From Treponema sp. UBA1747 (lineage in GTDB: Bacteria; Spirochaetota; Spirochaetia; Treponematales; Treponemataceae): DNA of 64,000 nucleotides. Position 1 is the stretch's first letter. Every line of letters starts with the position of its first letter. The stretch is from positions 25,329 through 89,328 of the forward strand of contig DCHR01000016.1 in NCBI GenBank assembly GCA_002315375.1, written 5' to 3'. The translations under genes were made by a program, and so were the position numbers. Positions 34,118 through 41,650 of the stretch are shown here, piece after piece. The notes below the pieces were generated by a model. It worked only from the letters and a program-made list of their open reading frames with translations, searched no databases and had not been told where the DNA came from.

Positions 34118-34802
34118 CTTCATCGCCTCATCAACTTTCTGGGGTGCTTTCATTACACTTCTGTTTTTCTTTATCGGTGACTGGCTTTTCAGAAAAACAA
34201 AATTCTTTTTATTCAGTCCTCTTCTGATTTCTGTAACTCTCTGTATTGTTTTCCTTTGCGTTACCAAGATTCCTTTTACAGAATATGAAGCAAGTGCAAA
34301 AGTGATTTCCTGGTTTCTGACTCCATGTACAGTTGCCCTGGCAATTCCACTTTATGAACAGTTTGAAAAATTAAAGGAAAATGCTTTTGCCATTCTGGCT
34401 GGAATTCTTACAGGTGTTATCGTAAACCTGGCAAGCGTTTACGCTTTGTGCGTGGTTTTCAAAATCGGTCACACAGAATATGTTTCCCTGCTTCCAAAAT
34501 CAATTACCACTGCAATCAGCTTTGCCATTACACAGCAGTATGAAGGCCATGTTGCCATAACTGCCATGATGGTTATTCTGGCAGGAAATGTTGGAAATCT
34601 TTTTGCTGAAGTAATCTGTAAGCTCTGCAGAATTACGGAACCTGTTGCAGTGGGAGTAGCAATCGGAACTTCAAGCCACGCTTTGGGAACTTCAAAAGCT
34701 CTCCAGATTGGTGATACTGAAGGTGCCATGAGCGGACTTTCAATTGCAGTAACAGGATTGATTACAGTTCTTATGATGCCTTTATTTGCAAATCTGATTT
34801 AA
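34101..34802 (+). CDS. lrgB: LrgB/CidB-family membrane protein
   Basis: 233 residues from the ATG at 34101; AAGGAGG 6 nt upstream settles the start over an in-frame TTG at 34095. About seven transmembrane helices; LPKSITTAISFAITQQYEG, MMVILAGNVGNLFAE and GVAIGTSSHALGTSKALQIGDTEGAMSGL are the LrgB hallmarks. Partner of LrgA (17-nt overlap) and last gene of the hydrogenase operon. The coupling suggests a role in moving a fermentation end product or intermediate, but no experiment supports that here. Confidence 0.92.
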   Translation: MQMLNNFIASSTFWGAFITLLFFFIGDWLFRKTKFFLFSPLLISVTLCIVFLCVTKIPFTEYEASAKVISWFLTPCTVALAIPLYEQFEKLKENAFAILAGILTGVIVNLASVYALCVVFKIGHTEYVSLLPKSITTAISFAITQQYEGHVAITAMMVILAGNVGNLFAEVICKLCRITEPVAVGVAIGTSSHALGTSKALQIGDTEGAMSGLSIAVTGLITVLMMPLFANLI

Positions 34803-34818
34803 GTTCAAATGAGGCAAA

Positions 34819-34851
34819 GGTGGGTTTGATGCTTCAACAAGCTCAACCACC
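34819..34851. repeat. Imperfect hairpin with GCTTCAACAAGCTCAACCACC
   Basis: GGTGGGTTTGA and TCAACCACC pair imperfectly around GCTTCAACAAGC. A second CTCAACCACC follows at about 34889-34898. The GCTTCrACAAGCTCA core resembles a widespread REP-like sequence recalled from other genomes. Sits in the 142-nt gap after lrgB. Confidence 0.4.
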
Positions 34852-34915
34852 CCAAGCCACAGGCCGCAATCGTAACCAGGTTCTAAAAACTCAACCACCT
34901 CTCTTCACAAAAAAG

Positions 34916-34941
34916 AAAGCTCCGGAAAAACCGGAGCTTTT
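34916..34941. terminator. Bidirectional intrinsic terminator
   Basis: AAAGCTCCGG, AAAAA, CCGGAGCTTTT between convergent lrgB and the flavoredoxin gene. Confidence 0.85.
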
Positions 34942-34944
34942 GCT

Positions 34945-35568
34945 TTACGCATAAACAGGTTCAAAATCGTCTTTATCGTGACCGCATAAAGGACAGGTAA
35001 AGTCGGCAGGAAGTTCTGCGCCTTCGTAAACATAATTACATATTTTACAGCGCCATCCTACGATTTTCTTTTCCGGTGCCTGAGCAGGAGCTGCAGGTTT
35101 CGGTTTGATTTTATTCTGATAATCAGAATAGGTTATTGGGTTTTTATCACTTGTTACAACTGCATCTACTACTTCTGCAATGAACAATGTATGACTTCCA
35201 AGGTCGATTTTCTCGACTACTTTCCCGCTGATTACTGCACAGGTAGACCAGGACAGATATGGAACTCCGTTTACATCAACCGGCAAAGGAAGTCCGTCCA
35301 TTTTATCTACATTTCGTCCTGACTGAAATCCCCAGTGTTTGATTGTTTCAAAAGTTGTAGTTTCATCAAGAAGACTCAGTGCAAAAACTCCGCTCTCCTT
35401 GATGAGATCACAGGTATAATTGGTATTCAGAACAGAAATAGCAATCCGTGTAGGAGAATTAGCAATCTGCATGCAAGTATTTGTGATACATCCGTTTGCT
35501 TTATCTCCGGATTTGGTGGAAAGCATAAAAACGCCATAACTCAATTTATAAAAAGCTTTATTGTCCAT
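34945..35568 (-). CDS. Flavin reductase domain fused to rubredoxin
   Basis: 207 residues. The N-terminal FMN-binding split-barrel (about 1-150: KLSYGVFMLSTKSGDKANGCITNTCMQIANSPTRIAISV) is of the flavoredoxin/flavin-reductase-like type. The C-terminal rubredoxin has WRCKICNYVYEGAELPADFTCPLCG with the two CxxC Fe ligands. Similar fusions (high-molecular-weight rubredoxin) reduce flavodiiron proteins or oxygen in anaerobes. AAGGAG precedes the ATG. A solitary gene; electron donor and acceptor are not visible here. Confidence 0.9.
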   Translation of the reverse strand: MDNKAFYKLSYGVFMLSTKSGDKANGCITNTCMQIANSPTRIAISVLNTNYTCDLIKESGVFALSLLDETTTFETIKHWGFQSGRNVDKMDGLPLPVDVNGVPYLSWSTCAVISGKVVEKIDLGSHTLFIAEVVDAVVTSDKNPITYSDYQNKIKPKPAAPAQAPEKKIVGWRCKICNYVYEGAELPADFTCPLCGHDKDDFEPVYA

Positions 35569-35650
35569 TTTTTCTCCTTAAGAATTATGGCTTCATTATT
35601 TTACTGTTTCCTTAATCTGTCAATTCAGTTTTTCTGAAGATTCAGGCCTC

Positions 35651-37426
35651 TCAGGCACAAAACCCTACTCTGCGGGTTGTTTCTTCTGCACAGAAAGTTT
35701 CATGTTCACACATTTCTACTATTGCATCCATTTCGGGTCTGTCCCCTGAAATCACTTCTTCAATTTCAATTTTTCGGGCAATGTTATCAATCTGTCCCCC
35801 GCTGAATTCATAATTTGAAGCAAGGTGAAGGGCTTCGGATTCAGAAAGAAAGGCCAGTTTACTCTGCCAGATTTTTGCACGGGCAGAAACCTCAGGCTTT
35901 TCAAACTTAACCTTGAAAAGGAAACGGCGGTCAAAAGCACTGTCCATATTTTCAGCAAGGTTTGTAGTAGCAATAAGGATTCCGTCAAGGTTTTCAATTT
36001 CTTCAAGGAAAATATTCTGAAGAGCATTTTCCGTCTGACGGCAATTTGCATCTCCAAGCTCACGGCGCTTTGAAATAATGGCGTCTGCTTCATTAATAAA
36101 GAGAATCGGAATCTTCTGACCATTTTTTCTGGCCGCGTCACAGGCTTCTCTGTAATTAACAAAAATCTTTTTGGTCAGGCGTTCGCTTTCCCCGAACCAT
36201 TTTGTTTTTGTTTCACTGATATCAACCTGAACAACAGGTCTTCCTGTTTTTTTTGCAATCTGAAGAACACTTTCTGTTTTACCGGTTCCAGGAGCTCCGA
36301 AGAAAAGAGCAGTTACACCTTTATGCATTCCTTTCTTTTCCATACGTTCCTGCAGCGCTTTGAAATTTTCTTCTTCAAAAGCATTATAAATTGTAGAAAG
36401 CTGGGCTTCCATTTCCAGACTGTAGAACAGGGTTTTAGGAGAAATTTTGTCCGGAAGAAGAGAACAGGAAGTTTCATCCTGTGTAAAGCACATGGCATCT
36501 TCACCCAAAAGAACTCTGAGTCCTTTGTTTGTAATGAAAATCTCTGTTTTGTCGGCGAACTCAGAAGCTTCAAGGTCTACAAGTCCCTGACTCTGGAGAA
36601 AATGTTTTCCTGAAGTAAACTGATTTTTTGCCACTGCTTTTTCAGCACCAGAATAAAATCTTCTGATAACTACACCAAGGTTAACAAAAGACTCCTGAAT
36701 CCGCAAAGCACAAAGAGTATAAAGAATAAAACGTTCGTTACTTTGTTTTACAATTTTTTTAAGTTCTTTAATTCCCTGCTTTGTTTTGAATTCTTCTTCG
36801 AGGTCAGCCATCTGTTCCATGGTGTGGTCGGTAAAGGTTGCACGGTTATTTTCGATAGCATCATATACCTTACCGAAGAAGGTATAAATATCAGTTTCAT
36901 TTTTTCTTTTTTTGAGCTTCAGTTTTTTCCCCTGAATAATACAATTCAGCGCTTCCTTTGAAACAGAATAACCGTCACTTCCACCACGACGGAAACCTCC
37001 GCTGGAAGCTCCAAAATCAATAAGTCCCCGGTCTACCATTTTCTTAACATCTCCTTCGTAACGAAGAAGTGAGACAAGGGGAATTCCAAGATATCTGGAA
37101 ATTGATGAAAAATCATTTTTGTTGTTGGTATGCATGATATAAAGAGCACAGAAAATCATTGTCTGCACTTCGTTTGTGCCAAGATATGCAGAAGCTCTGG
37201 CAAGAAGCTCTTTCTGTTCATCCAGTGAAACTCCGGATTCCCCCTGAAACCCCTTTCTGTCCATACCGGAATCCAGGTCATCATCATTCCTCTGAAAATT
37301 TTCCTGCCCCTGTGAAGAGGTTCTGATATTTTCGGCAACCATAATAATTACATCTGAGATTGAAAGATTTTCTGAGTCAGTCTTATTAAAGACTTCATCT
37401 ACAAGTGATTTTTTGTTTGTTTCCAT
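35651..37426 (-). CDS. AAA+ ATPase with N-terminal helical domain
   Basis: 591 residues. The N-terminal about 300 residues are charged and helical with winged-helix-like features and no family I recognise; the C-terminal AAA domain (about 350-560) has Walker A FFGAPGTGKTES, Walker B ILFINEADAI, sensor 1 IATTN, Arg-finger region DRRFLFKVKF and sensor 2 SGGQIDNIARK. Walker B has Asn before Glu, a variant found in this subfamily of cytosolic AAA proteins. Likely a remodelling or chaperone-like ATPase. AGGAG lies upstream of the ATG. Near the C-terminus SGDRPEM is encoded over AGGGGACAGACCC, a partial match to the repeat family. Confidence 0.8.
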   Translation of the reverse strand: METNKKSLVDEVFNKTDSENLSISDVIIMVAENIRTSSQGQENFQRNDDDLDSGMDRKGFQGESGVSLDEQKELLARASAYLGTNEVQTMIFCALYIMHTNNKNDFSSISRYLGIPLVSLLRYEGDVKKMVDRGLIDFGASSGGFRRGGSDGYSVSKEALNCIIQGKKLKLKKRKNETDIYTFFGKVYDAIENNRATFTDHTMEQMADLEEEFKTKQGIKELKKIVKQSNERFILYTLCALRIQESFVNLGVVIRRFYSGAEKAVAKNQFTSGKHFLQSQGLVDLEASEFADKTEIFITNKGLRVLLGEDAMCFTQDETSCSLLPDKISPKTLFYSLEMEAQLSTIYNAFEEENFKALQERMEKKGMHKGVTALFFGAPGTGKTESVLQIAKKTGRPVVQVDISETKTKWFGESERLTKKIFVNYREACDAARKNGQKIPILFINEADAIISKRRELGDANCRQTENALQNIFLEEIENLDGILIATTNLAENMDSAFDRRFLFKVKFEKPEVSARAKIWQSKLAFLSESEALHLASNYEFSGGQIDNIARKIEIEEVISGDRPEMDAIVEMCEHETFCAEETTRRVGFCA

Positions 37427-37685
37427 ATATGTTTCTCCTGATTAATTTACAAAGACAAGATAAATCCAGTCAGTCTCACCATGAGAGACCTTTCTGCTTT
37501 TTTATTATTTTTTATGTAAAAGGCAGGTTTTTATTGCTCATTAAAAGCTCCGTTTTAGCTGTTTGGGGACCCCAGCAAGTTGGATTAAATCGGGTAACAG
37601 ATTATTTTATGGAACAACGTCCACAGAATATATTTACTGAGAAAAATGGAAATCGTGCAGAAAAAAAATTAAATGTACGTTTAAT
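37427..37685. other. 259-nt gap between AAA ATPase and rrf2
   Basis: It holds the leader of the AAA gene, a GGGGACCCC palindrome near 37565, and a diverged copy of the GTACGTTTTAATTAAAC element at its right edge. An open plus-strand frame crosses it but has no ribosome site and runs into the rrf2 gene antisense, so I do not call it. Confidence 0.4.
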
Positions 37686-38096
37686 TCAAACATTTCCATC
37701 CAAAATGTCCTGGATGGTGATGCTGAAAATGTAATCCGAGATGACGGAATTCAGATGACTCCACATAGGAAGAGTTTTGCAGGTTTTTGCCTTTTCACAC
37801 TGATTAGGATTGCAATCAAGACAGGCAACCGGGGCAAGTGAATCTTCTGTAAGCTTAAGCACTTCCCCAACCTTTATTTCTGAGGCCGGTTTTACCAGTT
37901 TATAACCGCCGCTTTTTCCACGCTGCCCGTCCAGCAAATTGTTTTTCACAAGAAGGGCAACGATTGCTTCGGCATACTTCAAAGAGATTTCCTGCTTTTC
38001 CGAAAGTTCGGCAAGAGAAACTCTTTCTTCTTTTTTCCTGGAACTCAGTTCCACCAGAATACGAATGGCATAACGACCACGAGTTGAAACCAGCAT
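37686..38096 (-). CDS. Rrf2-family transcriptional regulator with Cys cluster site
   Basis: 136 residues. Winged helix (1-80: STRGRYAIRILVELSSRKKEERVSLAELSEKQEISLKYAEAIVALLVKNNLLDGQRGKSGGYKL) then CLDCNPNQCEKAKTC (about 95-109), a Cys arrangement typical of Fe-S-sensing Rrf2 proteins such as IscR. It probably senses Fe-S, cysteine or redox status. Its ATG directly follows the mnmA stop, so it is translated from the mnmA message. metY and cysK elsewhere in the window are plausible but unproven targets. Confidence 0.9.
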   Translation of the reverse strand: MLVSTRGRYAIRILVELSSRKKEERVSLAELSEKQEISLKYAEAIVALLVKNNLLDGQRGKSGGYKLVKPASEIKVGEVLKLTEDSLAPVACLDCNPNQCEKAKTCKTLPMWSHLNSVISDYIFSITIQDILDGNV

Positions 38097-39296
38097 TTAT
38101 TTAATTCCCCGGCTGATTATTCCGCCGCCAATAATAACTCCGTTCTGATAAAGAACGGCACTCTGTCCGGGAGCCACAGCTCTCTGAGGAGTTTCAAATT
38201 TAATAAGCCATGGTTTTCCTTTGTATTCAGACTTGTCATCCTCTGCCGGAACATAGGCACTAATCTTACATGGAACAGGTCTGCTTGCAAGCCTGATTTT
38301 CACCAGGGCTTCAATTTCGCTTCCTTCAGGAGGTTCAATATTTCCAGGCCAGACAAAATCATCTGCAATAAGGGAAGTTGAATCCAGTTCTTCATTTTTG
38401 GCCAGAACAACCAGATTGTTTTTTGCATCGATTGAGTGAACATAAACCGGATAACCTACTGCTACATCGAGCCCCTTTCTCTGTCCGATTGTATAATGCT
38501 CAATTCCTCTGTGACGTCCAAGAATATGTCCGTCCAGATCAATTATATCTCCCGGAATACTTGGCTTGTCGGCAAAAAGAGCGTCCCTGTATTCTTCACC
38601 TACAAAATCCTGGCTTTCTTCACGGTTTGCTGCATCCAGACTGGCTTTTCGTGCAAGCTCAAAAACTTCTGATTTTTTCAGATTTGCCAGAGGGAAACGT
38701 ACCTTCTGAAGTATTGTCGAAGGAACTCTGTAAATGAAATAGGTCTGGTCCTTTGACACATCAGTTGCCCCGGAAACCATGAAAGGTCTTTCTTCTGTTC
38801 CAAAAACTCCGGTATCAGGGCGGACGATTTTGGCATAATGTCCGGTGCAGAAATAATCGTACTGAATTCCCAGTTTATCTACTGCTTCAAGCATTGCTCC
38901 GAATTTTATATTGCGGTTACACATAATACATGGATTAGGTGTACGACCACTTCTGTATTCATTTTTGAAATACTCAAGGACTTTTTCCTTATAAACGTCC
39001 TTTACATCGACAACATGATATTCGATTCCATGAGTTTCACAAAAATCTTTGCATTCAGCAATATTTTCTTCTTCACCCGGGCCATAGCAGGCTTCCTTGA
39101 CTCTTGTCCGGTTTGTATCATTTTTAATTTCAACGATAGAGCCATCCCAAAGACTCATTGTGACACCGATAACGCGGCATCCTTTTTCTTTCAGGAGAAG
39201 AGCTGTAAGTGTAGAATCCACTCCTCCACTCATTCCAACAAGAACTGTATCTCCTGCCTCAGGCATTTCCTGAGGAGTATAAGTAATTTCATTCAT
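38097..39296 (-). CDS. mnmA: tRNA-specific 2-thiouridylase MnmA
   Basis: 399 residues. PP-loop GMSGGVDST near 22-30, tRNA/active-site segment RTPNPCIMCNRNIKFGAM, KDQTYFIYR, and EESQDFVGEEY, then the C-terminal barrel (IGQRKGLDVAVG; RAVAPGQSAVLY). It thiolates U34 of Lys/Glu/Gln tRNAs. In E. coli the catalytic site reads NPDxxC and later GICFIGE; here the Asp is Cys and the later Cys is Asp, an apparent ligand swap. A TATAAT box 7 nt before the ATG indicates a leaderless message. Upstream of, and abutting, the Rrf2 regulator. Confidence 0.92.
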   Translation of the reverse strand: MNEITYTPQEMPEAGDTVLVGMSGGVDSTLTALLLKEKGCRVIGVTMSLWDGSIVEIKNDTNRTRVKEACYGPGEEENIAECKDFCETHGIEYHVVDVKDVYKEKVLEYFKNEYRSGRTPNPCIMCNRNIKFGAMLEAVDKLGIQYDYFCTGHYAKIVRPDTGVFGTEERPFMVSGATDVSKDQTYFIYRVPSTILQKVRFPLANLKKSEVFELARKASLDAANREESQDFVGEEYRDALFADKPSIPGDIIDLDGHILGRHRGIEHYTIGQRKGLDVAVGYPVYVHSIDAKNNLVVLAKNEELDSTSLIADDFVWPGNIEPPEGSEIEALVKIRLASRPVPCKISAYVPAEDDKSEYKGKPWLIKFETPQRAVAPGQSAVLYQNGVIIGGGIISRGIK

Positions 39297-39303
39297 GAGA
39301 AGA

Positions 39304-39309
39304 ATTATA
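39304..39309 (-). promoter_or_regulatory. -10 box of leaderless mnmA
   Basis: TATAAT on the minus strand, 7 nt before the ATG at 39296. Confidence 0.6.
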
Positions 39310-39375
39310 CTGGAGAAAGATTTATTTTCCTAGTAAGGATATAGGGATTTAATCAGCAAATCAGGACAATGAAAC

Positions 39376-40755
39376 CTAGTTTTCCAGACCAAGTTCATCC
39401 TGATTACGGGTAATATTTTTCATCCATTTATATTTGCGGAAATGATGGACCACAAAAGGCATTTTTTCATATTCGTCCAGAGTCATAATGAAATAAACCC
39501 AGATTGGAGGCAGTTTGAAAACATAGGCTGCAAGAGCCATAAGAGGAAGTGCAACGGCCCACATCATGATGGTATCCATAATAAAACCGTAACGGGAATC
39601 TCCGCCGCCCCTGAAACAGCCGCAGATAAGACAGGTATTGATTCCTTCGCCAACCATACGATAGGTGGTCATGAAAATCATTGCACTTAAATATGAAAGA
39701 GCTGCAGGACTTAATTTGTCGGAATAGAATTTCAGAATCAATGGACGTATAGCAACCATAATACCGCAACCGATGACAGCAACGATTATTGTAAGGAGAA
39801 GAAGCTTCTTTGAATATTTTTTTGTTTCCTGAATCTGGTTGGCTCCAAGAGACTGTCCCACAACAACTGTTGTTGCATTTGCAAAACCACGTTCTGCAAT
39901 GGCTCCGATATTAACCACCATAATTGCGACTGCATTTGCAGCGATTATGTCATTTCCCATGTGTCCGAGGATTGCTGTAAAAACAGAAGTTGCCAGTCCC
40001 CAGATAAGGTCATTTCCCATGGCAGGGAAACTGATTTTTACAAAATCCTTGGTAAGAATACCGGATGAAGTAAAAATATATTTGAGACGGAATTTAATCT
40101 GTCCTTTTATAGAATAAAGCAGACACATAAGAACTTCTGAAAAACGGGCACAGACAGTTCCAAGAGCAACCCCCATAACTCCAAGTTTTGGAAGTCCGAA
40201 GAAACCGAAAATAAATGAAGCGTTCAGAACAATATTAACAACCAGAGATACGATAGAAACTACTGACGGGAAAACGATTTTCCCGATACTTCTGAGGGCA
40301 CTCATATAAGTCTGAGAGATTCCCATGAAGATAAAGGAAATGGAAACAATACGGAGATACTGGGCACCGATTGAAATTGTTTCAGAATCCGATGAAAAAA
40401 TTTTCATCACTGCCTGAGGAAACAGCAGAGAAAAGCTGGTAAAAATTGCAGCAAAAAGAAGGGAAAATCGGCCTGAGATTCCGATTATTCTTTCAACCGA
40501 TACTTCATCCTTTTTACCCCAGTACTGGGCAACCATTACAGAAGTACCTGTGGCCAGTCCGAAGAAAATACAGAAAATCACGAAAGTATACTGGTTTGCC
40601 AGAGAAGAGGCTGCCATAGCTGTCTGTCCAACATAACCAAGCATAATTGTATCGGCAGTTCCAACCAGAGTGCTGATTAAATTCTGGATCATAATTGGAA
40701 CGGCCAGTGTGAGAGTCCATTTGTAAAGTTCTTTTGTTGATAATTCTTTATTCAT
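39376..40755 (-). CDS. MATE-family efflux transporter
   Basis: 459 residues with 12 membrane helices. The MATE repeats are clear (VPIMIQNLISTLVGTADTIMLGYVGQTAMAASSLANQ; FVKISFPAMGNDLIWGLATSVFTAILGHMGNDIIAANAVA). It probably exports a cationic drug or metabolite in exchange for Na+ or H+; the substrate cannot be read. AAGGA lies upstream of the ATG, 25 nt after the Cof-type HAD gene, so the two form an operon. Confidence 0.92.
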   Translation of the reverse strand: MNKELSTKELYKWTLTLAVPIMIQNLISTLVGTADTIMLGYVGQTAMAASSLANQYTFVIFCIFFGLATGTSVMVAQYWGKKDEVSVERIIGISGRFSLLFAAIFTSFSLLFPQAVMKIFSSDSETISIGAQYLRIVSISFIFMGISQTYMSALRSIGKIVFPSVVSIVSLVVNIVLNASFIFGFFGLPKLGVMGVALGTVCARFSEVLMCLLYSIKGQIKFRLKYIFTSSGILTKDFVKISFPAMGNDLIWGLATSVFTAILGHMGNDIIAANAVAIMVVNIGAIAERGFANATTVVVGQSLGANQIQETKKYSKKLLLLTIIVAVIGCGIMVAIRPLILKFYSDKLSPAALSYLSAMIFMTTYRMVGEGINTCLICGCFRGGGDSRYGFIMDTIMMWAVALPLMALAAYVFKLPPIWVYFIMTLDEYEKMPFVVHHFRKYKWMKNITRNQDELGLEN

Positions 40756-40780
40756 ATTTTCCTTATAAGTCTATGTTTTT

Positions 40781-41548
40781 TTACAGCTGGAATTTTTCTT
40801 TCAAAAATTCGGCAACCCCGTCTTCATCATTTGAAAGGGTTTCAGCATCTGCAATTGCCTTAACTTCCGGAATGGCATTGCTCATGGCAACTCCGGTTCC
40901 GCATTTTTTCAGCATACCGATATCATTGAAATCATCTCCAAAAGCAATCATTTCTGCAAAAAGGATTTTATATTTTTCGCTCAAGAACTCAACGGCATGT
41001 TCCTTTGTGGAAGTCCCCGGTGTAAACTTGTACCAGGGAATATCACTGAAAGGAACGGCATCTACTGCTTCTGCAGCAGATGATATTTTTTCTGCAGCCT
41101 CTTTATCAACGGTTTTTACACATATTTTAATTGCCGGATTATTGAAATTTTTGAAATCTGAGTATTCCGCACCAATCAGGTAATTGTCACTTTCACTTGT
41201 TTTTTTGTTGTAATAGATTTTATTCAGAGTATCCAGAGTTATTTCGATTTCAGGTCCACAAACTTCAAAGATTTTACAAAGAATTGCCCGGGTTTCTTCA
41301 ACAGAAAAAACTGCCTGAAAAACCATTTCTCCTTTATAAAAGATGTTCCCGCCATCATTGCAGATTACCACATCAGGATTCACCTGCTTAAGATAATCCT
41401 GGATTTTTACATACCCGCGACTGGTTGAAAAACCAACCAGGATTCCTTTATCGCGACATTTTTTCAAAACCTCAACTGATTTATCAGAAATTCTTTTGTC
41501 AGTGGTCAGGAGTGTCCGGTCCAGATCGGTAAGAACAAGCTTTGTCAT
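40781..41548 (-). CDS. Cof-type HAD hydrolase
   Basis: 255 residues. HAD motif I DLDRTLLTTD (7-16), motif II FSTSRGY, C2B cap (about 85-180), motif III Lys in STKEHAVEF, motif IV FGDDFNDIGMLKKCGTGVAMSNA. The subfamily dephosphorylates sugar phosphates or nucleotide and flavin intermediates. The start codon is 6 nt after a TATACT box with no Shine-Dalgarno, suggesting a leaderless message divergent from the second chemoreceptor, which has the same layout on the opposite strand. Confidence 0.9.
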   Translation of the reverse strand: MTKLVLTDLDRTLLTTDKRISDKSVEVLKKCRDKGILVGFSTSRGYVKIQDYLKQVNPDVVICNDGGNIFYKGEMVFQAVFSVEETRAILCKIFEVCGPEIEITLDTLNKIYYNKKTSESDNYLIGAEYSDFKNFNNPAIKICVKTVDKEAAEKISSAAEAVDAVPFSDIPWYKFTPGTSTKEHAVEFLSEKYKILFAEMIAFGDDFNDIGMLKKCGTGVAMSNAIPEVKAIADAETLSNDEDGVAEFLKEKFQL

Positions 41549-41554
41549 GGCAAC

Positions 41555-41560
41555 AGTATA
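41555..41560 (-). promoter_or_regulatory. -10 box of leaderless HAD gene
   Basis: TATACT on the minus strand, 6 nt before the ATG at 41548. Confidence 0.55.
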
Positions 41561-41638
41561 GCATTGATTTTATTCCCTTTACCACCAGCCTGTTTTTTTA
41601 AATTTTACAAAATATTATGCTGGAACAATTTCTCATGT

Positions 41639-41644
41639 TATAAT
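41639..41644 (+). promoter_or_regulatory. -10 box of leaderless chemoreceptor
   Basis: TATAAT, 6 nt before the ATG at 41651. Confidence 0.6.
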
Positions 41645-41650
41645 TAGAAT

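Noticed and set aside
37405..37734. Open plus-strand frame across the gap between the AAA and rrf2 genes
   Set aside because: No ribosome site, and it extends antisense into rrf2. The stretch WGPQQVGLNRVTDYF looks protein-like, but I could not tie it to a family, so a gene fragment is not claimed.
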